Shown here in pieces: positions 50,641 to 58,829 of a DNA stretch of 64,000 nucleotides. Source of the DNA: Robiginitalea aurantiaca (GTDB lineage Bacteria > Bacteroidota > Bacteroidia > Flavobacteriales > Flavobacteriaceae); NCBI RefSeq assembly GCF_030380815.1, contig NZ_JAUDUY010000005.1, positions 1 to 64,000 on the forward strand, in the 5' to 3' direction. Position 1 is the stretch's first letter; every line of letters begins with the position of its first letter. A program made the translations under genes and the position numbers. A model generated the notes under the pieces. That model worked only from the letters and a program-made list of their open reading frames with translations, searched no databases and was not told where the DNA came from.

Positions 50641-52848
50641 TTAAACCCGCGTAACCTTATCGATTCCGTTAATTCGTTTAAGATTATCCAGCAGCTTTTT
50701 CAAAATGGACTTATTCTTGACAACCAGTTTGATACGGCCTGTAAAAGTTCCTCCGTCTGTACTGAAGTTGATATTTCGCATATTGACATGCATCTCATCT
50801 GATATAATATCGGTTATGGAGTTAATCAGGCCGAGGTTGTCGATGCCACTCATTCGGATTTCGGCGATGAATTCTTCTTGTGAGGAGTCGATCCATTTTG
50901 CTGAGATTATCCTGTAGGCAAATTTGGATTGCATGGAAATCGCATTAGGGCAGTCTTTCTTATGGACCTTAATGCCTTCATTTACGGTAACAAATCCGAA
51001 GACAGGGTCCCCGGGTATGGGGTTGCAACAATTCGCCAGGGTATAGCTGAGTTTTTCTTCCTCCTTTCCAAAGACCAGCATGTCATAGGTCGCGGTAATT
51101 TCATCCCGGTCAATCCCTTCAGGCGCACCTTTTCGGCGCATCCGATTTTTGAAAAAATTGAGGAAGGCGTTGTTGTATGAAGCCGCAAAATCCCGTATCT
51201 GTTTATTGTCTATGACTCCGTTACCTATGCGATAGAACAAGTCAAGACTGGTCTTGAGCTTAAAGTAGGTGACCATCTTATTGATGACATCCTCATTTAA
51301 GGTAATCTTCAGGGACTTAAGTTTACGCCTGAGGATTTCCTTACCTTCCGTAGCTACTTCCTTTTTCTCTTCCCTGAGCGAGGAACGGATCTTGGAACGC
51401 GCCCTTGCCGTGGTTGCATAATCCAGCCAGTTCTGGTTTGGTTTTGCATTGTCCGAGGTGATTATTTCCACCTGGTCACCACTCTTCAGAACCGTATTCA
51501 GGGGAACGAGCTTTCCGTTTACCTTGGCTCCCCGTGTGTGCATTCCCACTTCCGTGTGAATGTTGAAAGCAAAATCAAGGGGGGTGGCTCCTTTCGGAAG
51601 GGCTTTGAGCTCTCCGTTGGGTGTAAACACAAAAATCTCTTTGGAGTAGAGGTTGAGTTTGAACTCCTCCACAAAATCCACGGCACTTCCGTTGGAGGTT
51701 TCCATGGCTTCCTGTAGCCGGTTGAGCCATATTTCGATTCCCTGTTCTTTCTGGTCCCCGTGCTTGTATTTAAAGTGGGCCGCATAGCCTTTTTCGGCAA
51801 TCTCATGCATGCGCTCACTTCGGATCTGTACTTCGACCCAGCGTCCCATGGGTCCCATCACGGTAATATGCAGCGCTTCGTAACCCGTCGATTTGGGTGA
51901 AGAAATCCAGTCCCTCAGGCGAACGGGATTTGGGGTGAAGTTATCCGTTACAATGGAATAAATTTTCCAGGCGAGGAATTTCTCGTTTTTCCGGTCCGAT
52001 TTATAGATGATCCGAATCGCAAACTTGTCGTAGATCTCTTCAAAGGTTACATTTTGCGACTGCATTTTGCGCCGGATGGAAAAGGTGGACTTCATCCGGC
52101 CTTTGATTTCGTAATTCAGTCCTTCCTTATCCAGGGAATCCTGGATAACCTTAGAAAAATCCTGAATATATTTTTCCTGGGCTTCCTTACTGCCTTCTAT
52201 TTTCCCCTGTATATCCTTATACACTTCGGGTTCCGTGTATTTAAGGCTTAGGTCTTCGAGTTCTGTTTTAATATTGTAAAGCCCTATACGATGCGCCAGA
52301 GGGGCATAAATATAAAGCGTTTCTGAAGCGATTTTGACCTGCTTGTGTTCCGCCATTGAATCCAGGGTGAGCAGGTTGTGATACCGATCTGCGATCTTGA
52401 TGATAATTACGCGGACATCGTCATGTAGAGTCAGCAGCATTTTACGGAAGTTCTCCGCCTGCTGAGAAATATTCATGTCTTTTTTAAGGTGACCTATTTT
52501 GGTCAGCCCATCGACGATCCTTGCGATGGTCTCTCCAAATATCTGCTCGATGTCATCAAGGGTATACGGGGTGTCTTCTACAACGTCGTGAAGCAGTGCT
52601 GCGGCTATGGAGGTGGCATCCAACCCAATTTCTGAGGCCACGATTTTTGCCACCGCAATAGGATGGAAAATATAGGCTTCCCCGGATTTTCGCCTCTGAT
52701 CCTTATGGGCATCAACAGCTACGTCAAAGGCCTGGCGAATCAGTTTCTTGTCCTCATTGGTAAGGTTTTGATAACTGATGCGCAGCAGTTCTTTGTACTC
52801 CCGGGCGATTGCCTTGTTTTCTTCTTCTATGACTGCCTGTGTGGCCAT
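50641..52848 (-). CDS. rel: Bifunctional (p)ppGpp synthetase/hydrolase (Rel)
   Basis: 735 residues, the full-length stringent-response enzyme. Domains: HD hydrolase (about 45-200; the HD pair in AALLHDVVEDTPYTLDD), synthetase (about 240-360; FAIRIIYKSD, STGYEALHITV), TGS (about 395-460; EIFVFTPNGELKALPKGATP), a linker with ANCCNPIPGD, and the C-terminal ACT domain. Both catalytic sites look intact, so it can make and degrade (p)ppGpp. It heads the rel-fur-purA run. Confidence 0.96.
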   Translation of the reverse strand: MATQAVIEEENKAIAREYKELLRISYQNLTNEDKKLIRQAFDVAVDAHKDQRRKSGEAYIFHPIAVAKIVASEIGLDATSIAAALLHDVVEDTPYTLDDIEQIFGETIARIVDGLTKIGHLKKDMNISQQAENFRKMLLTLHDDVRVIIIKIADRYHNLLTLDSMAEHKQVKIASETLYIYAPLAHRIGLYNIKTELEDLSLKYTEPEVYKDIQGKIEGSKEAQEKYIQDFSKVIQDSLDKEGLNYEIKGRMKSTFSIRRKMQSQNVTFEEIYDKFAIRIIYKSDRKNEKFLAWKIYSIVTDNFTPNPVRLRDWISSPKSTGYEALHITVMGPMGRWVEVQIRSERMHEIAEKGYAAHFKYKHGDQKEQGIEIWLNRLQEAMETSNGSAVDFVEEFKLNLYSKEIFVFTPNGELKALPKGATPLDFAFNIHTEVGMHTRGAKVNGKLVPLNTVLKSGDQVEIITSDNAKPNQNWLDYATTARARSKIRSSLREEKKEVATEGKEILRRKLKSLKITLNEDVINKMVTYFKLKTSLDLFYRIGNGVIDNKQIRDFAASYNNAFLNFFKNRMRRKGAPEGIDRDEITATYDMLVFGKEEEKLSYTLANCCNPIPGDPVFGFVTVNEGIKVHKKDCPNAISMQSKFAYRIISAKWIDSSQEEFIAEIRMSGIDNLGLINSITDIISDEMHVNMRNINFSTDGGTFTGRIKLVVKNKSILKKLLDNLKRINGIDKVTRV

Positions 52849-52984
52849 ACTTTAAAAATAGGATAAAACCTTCTTACAACCTACAAAAATCGTGCCTCCG
52901 CCAAGTTGTCATGATGAGTTGCGCATGTGCGATAAATACGTTGCTTCCGGAGATTCTCTATGGGTGCCAAGATGGTTCGGTCCA

Positions 52985-53028
52985 TAAAAAACCCTGCAAG
53001 GCTCCGGTTTTCCGTTGCAATGCAGGGT
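52985..53028 (-). terminator. Intrinsic terminator after the DUF6515 gene
   Basis: An 8-bp outer stem (ACCCTGCA/TGCAGGGT), with partial inner pairing, then a run of T residues on the minus strand. It lies about 35 nt beyond the stop of the DUF6515 gene. Confidence 0.8.
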
Positions 53029-53061
53029 CTAAGGACGATTTGTCCTTATTAGAATATGTAT

Positions 53062-54177
53062 TTAGGAGGTTTCCTCTTCCTTCATTTCAACAATCTCATA
53101 CATGTCCTTACCATCTACCTGTACAGGCTGGTAATAGGTGTCTCCGAACTTTACATACGTCCGATCACCCGCTTTTACTTCTTCGCCTCCCTCGGGCAGG
53201 GCGGGAACGATGGTACCCGCAGTAGCCGGAACAACGGTGTAACCCTCCTCGGTTTTGTCGTAATATGCTCCGCCGTAGTAATAATTATAGGTGTCGCCGA
53301 CCTGTACCTGTTCCGCCGATTCGGGTATGTTGTTGACCGTAGCCCCAACAGGCGCCTGGACCACTTCGTATCCTTTATCTGTTTTGATGTAGTAGTTTCC
53401 TTCGTCGTAATGATACTCTTCTTCCTGCCCGCTATCATTGACAATACTCACCACGATGGCTGTTGTGACCATGGTGGTCACAAAATAACCCCAGGGATGC
53501 CAGACGGGTCCCCAGTAAAAGGGTCTGTACGGGTGATAGTAATAAGGTCTGTGGCAATAGAATCCCCAGCCGCCATATCGGTACGGGGGCCTTGTATAGC
53601 GCACGGGACTCGTCCGTACGTACGTGTTTCGCCTGTTGACATTGACGTTCCGGCTGTTGTCGATATTTATATTGGTATTCCCCCTGCGGCTGTTATCGAC
53701 ATTTACCCGGTTGTTAGAGTTTCGGTCGCCAGCGCGATCCCTTGTATTACTACCGCGGTCCCCGGGCCGGGTGACATTGGAGGTTTTGTCCCTTGAGGAC
53801 CTGTCCACAGCCTTATTCCTGTCCGAACTGGACGCGCGGTCTCTGGCATTCGAGGCACTCCGATCCGTTGTCGCTGGTCTTGTCGACGTGGATGGTCTGG
53901 AAACATCCCTTGACGACTTATTGTATCCTCCATTTACGGAGGGTTTTGAGGAGGGCCTGGATGTAGTAGCCCTTGTATTTGTTGATCGCGTATTCCGACT
54001 GGTTGATGGCCTGCTTTGGCGTGTAGATGGAGTACTGGCCGGTCTGCTGCTCGGTCTGGACATGCTGCTTCTGGAACTTCTGTGTCCCATCCGTTGTGCT
54101 TCCAGTTCAACTGGAGCCAGAAGTAGGAGTAGAGCCGGGACAGCTATTTTTAAAAGTGTTTTACTAACCGATTTCAT
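53062..54177 (-). CDS. DUF6515-type Ser/Arg-rich secreted protein
   Basis: 371 residues. After a signal peptide (MKSVSKTLLKIAVPALLLLL, cleaved near EAQ), about 150 residues are of low complexity and rich in Ser, Arg, Thr, Asn and Pro (SSRSSMSRPSSRPASTPS). A Tyr/Pro-rich stretch (RPYYYHPYRPFYWGPVWHPW) leads to one hydrophobic segment (TTMVTTAIVVSIV). The C-terminal third has three Tyr/Gly/Val units (YYIKTDKGYEVVQAPVGATV and two more), the DUF6515 pattern. Function unknown; it is probably in the cell envelope. It is 16 nt after the DUF2092 gene and has a terminator. Confidence 0.82.
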   Translation of the reverse strand: MKSVSKTLLKIAVPALLLLLAPVELEAQRMGHRSSRSSMSRPSSRPASTPSTRQSRPSTSRNTRSTNTRATTSRPSSKPSVNGGYNKSSRDVSRPSTSTRPATTDRSASNARDRASSSDRNKAVDRSSRDKTSNVTRPGDRGSNTRDRAGDRNSNNRVNVDNSRRGNTNINIDNSRNVNVNRRNTYVRTSPVRYTRPPYRYGGWGFYCHRPYYYHPYRPFYWGPVWHPWGYFVTTMVTTAIVVSIVNDSGQEEEYHYDEGNYYIKTDKGYEVVQAPVGATVNNIPESAEQVQVGDTYNYYYGGAYYDKTEEGYTVVPATAGTIVPALPEGGEEVKAGDRTYVKFGDTYYQPVQVDGKDMYEIVEMKEEETS

Positions 54178-54193
54178 AGGGTGTGTCTTAATT

Positions 54194-54919
54194 TTAATTC
54201 TTAGGCATTATGCTGATCAGATCCGCGTTTGCAGGAGGATTAAATTCAAATATCTCATCGGGGAGCTGCGGATTTGTGTCCCAATTCTCAAAAGTACCCT
54301 CTACCACTGAAGGGGAGTCCCCTTTTTTGATAAACAGGAACTTCTTTGGAAGGTAAAACGCCCCGTTCTCAATCCAAATTTGGAAATTATCTGTTTTGGT
54401 CTCTGCGATTATATGGTGACATGCTACGCCTTCTACATTTTTAATCCCCATATAAGTGACGTTGCCAAAGTATTCCAGCAGGTCATCCCCGAAGGATGGA
54501 TAAAAAAGGTCAGCCGCCGGGAATTCCATACCGAATTTGGAATTGACACTATCAATGGTTTTAATAATGCTCTCGGGAGCCGGAAGCGTTACATAGTTGT
54601 TCTCGTCGAAGGAGTACCAGGTTATGTATTCCCCATTGTACCAATAGCCCGTACTTCCTTTATCTCCTGAGTTATAGACCGCCATCCGGTCCGGTCCTCT
54701 AAAGTAGACTTCATGAGCGGTGAAAGTACGTTCCATGAGGCCCAACTGATTCCTGTCATCATTTACTGACCTCAGGTGAAAGCTGATCGCTTCCATCCCG
54801 CCAATTACTTCTCCCATTTTATCAATAAGTGAAATGGCAACTGGATCTATGTTGTCGGTCGTTTGGGAAACCCCGGTAAAGGGAAGTATACTTAGGAAAC
54901 AAATCAGAATTCGTGTCAT
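54194..54919 (-). CDS. DUF2092 periplasmic protein
   Basis: 241 residues, signal peptide MTRILICFLSILPFTGVSQ. The DUF2092 body (DPVAISLIDKMGEVIGGMEA; YFRGPDRMAVYNSGDKGSTG; WYNGEYITWYS; FWIENGAFYLPKKFL-like IWIENGAFYLPKKFLF) resembles LolA/LolB-type lipoprotein-carrier folds. Members are predicted to be periplasmic and often lie beside DUF6515-like genes, as here (16 nt upstream). A lipid- or lipoprotein-handling role is possible, but only by fold resemblance. Confidence 0.85.
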   Translation of the reverse strand: MTRILICFLSILPFTGVSQTTDNIDPVAISLIDKMGEVIGGMEAISFHLRSVNDDRNQLGLMERTFTAHEVYFRGPDRMAVYNSGDKGSTGYWYNGEYITWYSFDENNYVTLPAPESIIKTIDSVNSKFGMEFPAADLFYPSFGDDLLEYFGNVTYMGIKNVEGVACHHIIAETKTDNFQIWIENGAFYLPKKFLFIKKGDSPSVVEGTFENWDTNPQLPDEIFEFNPPANADLISIMPKN

Positions 54920-55260
54920 CGGATTGACGATTTAAAATGGTTGGATAAGATACATAAAAGTTCTCAGGAGTAAAATATCGGAATTTTATGAATTTGACAA
55001 AGGAAATCAAGTTTAATGAACCCTGCGGGATCATATTTGCCTTTGGAGCTTTATCATTTCTTCTGGGGCAACGGTTTGTTCGAGGAACCTTGTAAAACAG
55101 GGAGTAGGACAAAGTATAAAGGGCAGGATGTTAGTCCTGCCATTTATACTTTAAAGGCTTGAGGCTATTGGGTTTAATGTGTCATCATGACACGCCGTGC
55201 TTTGGCCTCCGGATTCCTGTAGGGTCTCCTTTCCGCGTTAGAGCCCATTTTGTAAAGCGA
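54920..55260. other. 341-nt intergenic region
   Basis: It contains the long hairpin at 55111-55152 and the upstream region of the DUF2092 gene, in which I find no exact TAnnTTTG. The stretch between about 54960 and 55110, and that from 55160 to 55260, show no open frame I would call and nothing else recognisable. Confidence 0.5.
55111..55152. other. Long inverted repeat (hairpin)
   Basis: AAAGTATAAA and TTTATACTTT form a perfect 10-bp outer stem, then a mismatch and a 7-bp inner stem (GGCAGGA/TCCTGCC) around a 6-nt loop. It is nearly symmetric, so it could act as a bidirectional terminator (for the 55261-55830 gene on the minus strand), although the T-run is weak. It could also be a remnant of a small mobile element. 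Confidence 0.5.
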
Positions 55261-55830
55261 CTATTCTACAATCATCTCCAGGCGGTAATCGGCAGTTTCA
55301 CCCCGCCGCGCCGCGCTGCGCATCATGTAGACACGGATGGTGTAGTCCCCGCTTTTGGCAGCCGTACCTTCGAACTGGTTCCCACTGGTGGATCCGTTAT
55401 AGATCGCAACGTATGCTTCCCCGGGTTCCATAACATTAAAATAGGTGGCGCCGTGTTGTGTGGCCATACTAATGTTCATATACTGGCCTTCCTGTCCGTT
55501 AAGCACGTAATCCACGGTTTCCCGCCCGGAAATGCTGCTTTCAATGGTTTTACTGTTGGCTCCGGAATCAAATTGAATGCGCACTTTTTTGATTTCATCT
55601 TTGACGGCCTCAGCGGCATCCCCGACAGCTTCACCTGCTTTTTCAGCGGCTTCCCCGACGGCTTCCCCTGCCTTCTCGGCGGCATCTCCAACAGTTTTTG
55701 CGGCTTCTTTGGTCTCTTCTACAACAGCCTCCTGGGCCTGATTGATCTTGTCCTTGGTATCCTGCTTACATGAGGTCAGGGAAATGGCAAGGAGTAGCGC
55801 CATTGGAATCAAATAGTCGTTTCTTTTCAT
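55261..55830 (-). CDS. Lipoprotein with Ala/Glu-rich repeats and a conserved beta-domain
   Basis: 189 residues. The lipoprotein signal ends SLTSC (Cys 21). Residues about 25-85 form amphipathic helical repeats (AAEKAGEAVGEAAEKAGEAV), like apolipoprotein- or LEA-type segments. The C-terminal about 100 residues are a beta-domain shared with the neighbouring gene: ISGRETVDYVLN, NVMEPGEAYVAIYNGS, GNQFEGTAAKSGDYTIRVYM and DYRLEMIVE. I do not recognise a named family. It lies 92 nt downstream of its paralogue, with a hairpin (55880-55896) between. Probably on the outer membrane or periplasmic face. Confidence 0.82.
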   Translation of the reverse strand: MKRNDYLIPMALLLAISLTSCKQDTKDKINQAQEAVVEETKEAAKTVGDAAEKAGEAVGEAAEKAGEAVGDAAEAVKDEIKKVRIQFDSGANSKTIESSISGRETVDYVLNGQEGQYMNISMATQHGATYFNVMEPGEAYVAIYNGSTSGNQFEGTAAKSGDYTIRVYMMRSAARRGETADYRLEMIVE

Positions 55831-55879
55831 AATTGGGTTCTGTTAATAAATAGGTGTATTTCGTTTCTTTTGCTATGAG

Positions 55880-55896
55880 CAGCCTTCAAAAGGCTG
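55880..55896. other. Hairpin between the two paralogous envelope genes
   Basis: A perfect 7-bp stem CAGCCTT/AAGGCTG with a 3-nt loop (CAA). No T-run follows on the minus strand, so it is not a standard terminator. It may be a stabilising or processing hairpin in the shared transcript. Confidence 0.45.
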
Positions 55897-55922
55897 AAAA
55901 TTATGGAGTTAAATCAGTTTGC

Positions 55923-56684
55923 TCAGCCTCCGTAAATTACGGCTTCTGGGATTTCGTATCGTTCACTTCCTATATGGATAATATACAGATCCGATTCTTT
56001 GGTGGCGCGGAATTCACCCGTATCGGCCTGGCTGCGGTCGTATCCGACTGCCTTACCATTTTGGAAGTAGATGTATCGCATTCTCCCATCGGATAGGGTG
56101 ACCTGTACATCTGCATCTCCATTCCCACGCCGCATAACCCCAAAGGGGCAGTTTCCGGCGGGTTGCCCGTTCCCCAGACTGCATGGGATATTGCCAGTGG
56201 CATTGAAGTCCGTTCCTGCTACCGTGGCATCGCCTGATGTTACTGAATTTCCGGAATCCCCGGACCCGCCGACAATCATCTCGAGGCGGTAGTTGGCGGA
56301 TGTATTTTGCGCGCCCTTCATCAGATATACGCGAATTCGGTAATCCCCGCTTTTGGCAGTGAACCCTTCGAACTGGTTCCCGTTGACGGAACCATTGTAG
56401 ACAGCCACGTATGCTTCGCCTGGCTCCATAATATTGAAATAAATACCGGCATTTTGGGAGGCCAAACTGACATTCATATTCTGGCCTGCACGAACGTTTA
56501 ATAGGTAGTCGACGATTTCCCGCCCGCTGATCGCGCCCTCTACGGTTGCACTGCTCGCTCCCTTCTGGAAAGCGACGCGTTCGGTCCGCATATCCTGGGC
56601 CTGGAGCGTTTCTCCGGAAGTACTCATAAGTAGCATCCCGAACAAAATCATTAAAAACAGGTTGGGTTTGAAAAAGGCTTTCAT
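55923..56684 (-). CDS. Secreted protein with the same beta-domain plus a C-terminal extension
   Basis: 253 residues, signal peptide MKAFFKPNLFLMILFGMLLM cleaved near LQAQ. Residues about 35-145 match the beta-domain of the adjacent gene (ISGREIVDYLLN; NIMEPGEAYVAVYNGS; GNQFEGFTAKSGDYRIRVYL; NYRLEMIVG). A Gly/Ser/Thr linker follows and then a second small domain (about 165-253; CSLGNGQPAGNCPFGVMRRG; VTLSDGRMRYIYFQNG) that contains two Cys, perhaps a disulfide. The pair looks like a two-gene operon encoding envelope proteins of unknown role. Confidence 0.82.
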   Translation of the reverse strand: MKAFFKPNLFLMILFGMLLMSTSGETLQAQDMRTERVAFQKGASSATVEGAISGREIVDYLLNVRAGQNMNVSLASQNAGIYFNIMEPGEAYVAVYNGSVNGNQFEGFTAKSGDYRIRVYLMKGAQNTSANYRLEMIVGGSGDSGNSVTSGDATVAGTDFNATGNIPCSLGNGQPAGNCPFGVMRRGNGDADVQVTLSDGRMRYIYFQNGKAVGYDRSQADTGEFRATKESDLYIIHIGSERYEIPEAVIYGG

Positions 56685-56848
56685 ATGATCGAAGTTTATT
56701 TGGATTTAAGAAAGAAAAACAACCGTTGAATTTACTAATTTTTTCTTTTTAATGGGTGGCAAAATTTTAAAATAAGGCGGGCCATTTTTGGGGACCTTGA
56801 GATATGCTTTTATAAGATCACAGGACTATTCAGATCCCGGTAAACCCA

Positions 56849-57391
56849 TTAATTTGCTTCTTCGTAGGCAGCTTCGAGCCAACTCCTGAGTTCGGCATCC
56901 ACCTGGTTAACCGCTTCCAGCCGGACGCGGTGCGTGCACATGGTGCCAAAGGGTCCGGAACCTTCCAGCCGGCCGGCAGGTTCCTTTTCCCGAAGTTTCA
57001 GGCCGAGATCAATTCGTGTTTTCGTAGCAGGTTTTATAAGGGCAAACTGTTTTTTCCGCACCAGGCTAACAGTGGTTTTCTTAGGTGAGATCTGTACATC
57101 CGGACCAAAGTCCCGGACTACTTCCAGGAGCTTTTCGTAAATCGGGATCAGGGATTCTTTTCCTTTATATTGATTCTCGACATGATCCTCGGGAGATTCT
57201 CCCCCATCCCTGAAAAGCGCCACAATGGTGTTGGCAAACCCATGGGTAACTCCATGCTCCTTTTTAAGGAAATTCAGGGCCTCAGAATGCTTGTTAAATG
57301 CCTTTGTGCGGAGTATATTTTTCCATTCGTCCAAAGATTTGCCCGTTTTCTCAGGCATGTTTTCGATCATTGATTTCAGTGCGGAATCCAT
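56849..57391 (-). CDS. DUF4287/DUF5655 domain protein
   Basis: 180 residues, no signal peptide. The N-terminal DUF4287 segment (MIENMPEKTGKSLDEWKNIL; KEHGVTHGFANTIV) resembles a small helical domain. The C-terminal DUF5655 part (PIYEKLLEVVRDFGPDVQIS; KKTTVSLVRKKQFALIKPAT; TRIDLGLKL) is related to a YdhG/DUF1801-like fold. The combination is common in Bacteroidota and Actinobacteria and its function is not known. It is cytosolic and transcribed separately from its neighbours. Confidence 0.85.
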   Translation of the reverse strand: MDSALKSMIENMPEKTGKSLDEWKNILRTKAFNKHSEALNFLKKEHGVTHGFANTIVALFRDGGESPEDHVENQYKGKESLIPIYEKLLEVVRDFGPDVQISPKKTTVSLVRKKQFALIKPATKTRIDLGLKLREKEPAGRLEGSGPFGTMCTHRVRLEAVNQVDAELRSWLEAAYEEAN

Positions 57392-57503
57392 AGCAGGGTG
57401 CTTTAGGGTTAATGGATTTATTTTACAACTTCAAGGGGGATACTCCTAAAGATACGAAACCCGTGCAATACTATTCTTATGGGCTGCAGAAGCCCTGAAA
57501 CGT

Positions 57504-58745
57504 TTAGTGGGTGGCCTTGTTGAGCGCCCGTATCCGTTTTATCAGGGGCGGATGGGAATAGTGCACAAAGACGTAGGCTGGGTGGGGGGTAAGGTTGCTG
57601 AGGTTTTTACGCGAAAGCTTTTTCAGGGAATCGATCAGTGGCTGGGCGGCGTAGGTTTGCCGGGCATATCGGTCTGCCTGATATTCGAACTTCCTTGAAA
57701 AGTAATTCATAACCAGTCCGGTGAGTTCACTGATGGGGCTGTAGAGCATACCAAAACCAAGTAACGAGGCATGAAAACTGGGTTCTTTAACACCTATGGC
57801 CAGGGAAAGCTCCGGATGGTTTATAAAGAGCGAGAGTATATAAAGCGTTAGTCCGGTGAGGATAATGGAGGCAAACAAATTGAAGAGGATATGGTGTTTT
57901 TTGTAATGGCCTACTTCATGGGCCAAAACCGCCACGATTTCCTCTTCCTTAAGGTCATCGATCAGGGTATCATACAGGGCCACCCGTTTCTCCCGCCCGA
58001 AACCTGAGAAATAAGCATTCGCCTTTGTCGATCGTTTCGAGCCATCGATCACAAAGATGTTTTTGAGTTCAAAACCGACATTGTGGACATACTTTTCAAT
58101 ACGGCTTTTCAGGCCACCCGACTCCAGGGGAACCTGCTTGTTGAATAGGGGAACGATAAGCCGGCTGTAAAATAGGTTCATCACCAGGGTAAAAAGTGTG
58201 ATCAGGCCCCAGGCATAGAGCCAGAAATGTATCCCTGCCCAGGCATAAAACCACATAATCAGTGCGAGGATTCCCCCGCCAATAAACATCAGGAGGCCCC
58301 AACCCTTTATTTTGTCGGCAAAAAAGAGTGCAGGGGTGCTCTTGTTGAAGCCAAAGCGCTCTTCAATTACAAAAGTGTGGTAATAGCTAAAGGGGGTTGA
58401 CAGAAGGTCGCTGCCCAGAAAGATCAGTCCAAAGAAAATCAGGGCGTGGGGGATGGGGGCTGGTGTGATGGAGCCAGCCAGTGCGTCCAACCACCCGAAA
58501 CCGCCGGAAAGCAGAAAAAGGAGGGTTACCGCAAGGGAGAGTCCTGAGGAAAGCAGACCAAAGCGGTAATTCACTTTTTTGTACTGCTGCGATTTAAGGT
58601 ATTCTTCCGGATCGTAAATACCTTCCAATTCGGCAGGGACAGGATCTGAAAATCTCCGGGCATTCAGCATTTCCAGGACGGTGTCCAGAAAATAATCCAG
58701 AATAAGGATGCCAACAATGGCATATAAGAGCGTTTCTGAAGTCAT
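57504..58745 (-). CDS. M48 family metalloendopeptidase (Ste24-like)
   Basis: 413 residues with about six or seven hydrophobic segments. The zinc site is HEVGH in VLAHEVGHYKKHH, with a later Glu in EYQADRYARQ. The N-terminal membrane region (YDPEEYLKSQQYKKVNYRFG) matches the Ste24/CAAX-prenyl-protease branch, whose members in bacteria may process or degrade membrane-anchored substrates. Inner-membrane enzyme; physiological substrate unknown. Confidence 0.92.
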   Translation of the reverse strand: MTSETLLYAIVGILILDYFLDTVLEMLNARRFSDPVPAELEGIYDPEEYLKSQQYKKVNYRFGLLSSGLSLAVTLLFLLSGGFGWLDALAGSITPAPIPHALIFFGLIFLGSDLLSTPFSYYHTFVIEERFGFNKSTPALFFADKIKGWGLLMFIGGGILALIMWFYAWAGIHFWLYAWGLITLFTLVMNLFYSRLIVPLFNKQVPLESGGLKSRIEKYVHNVGFELKNIFVIDGSKRSTKANAYFSGFGREKRVALYDTLIDDLKEEEIVAVLAHEVGHYKKHHILFNLFASIILTGLTLYILSLFINHPELSLAIGVKEPSFHASLLGFGMLYSPISELTGLVMNYFSRKFEYQADRYARQTYAAQPLIDSLKKLSRKNLSNLTPHPAYVFVHYSHPPLIKRIRALNKATH

Positions 58746-58829
58746 TGCATCGAAGTAAGGGAGGCAAAATAGAAATAATATCCGTAGTCCCGTAATTTAT
58801 TAGGTCAATGACAAGGGGACATTGCGCAT

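Noticed and set aside
53056-54310. Two long plus-strand frames antisense to the DUF6515 gene
   Set aside because: Their repetitive composition mirrors the Ser/Arg-rich codons of the real gene, and neither has a family resemblance.
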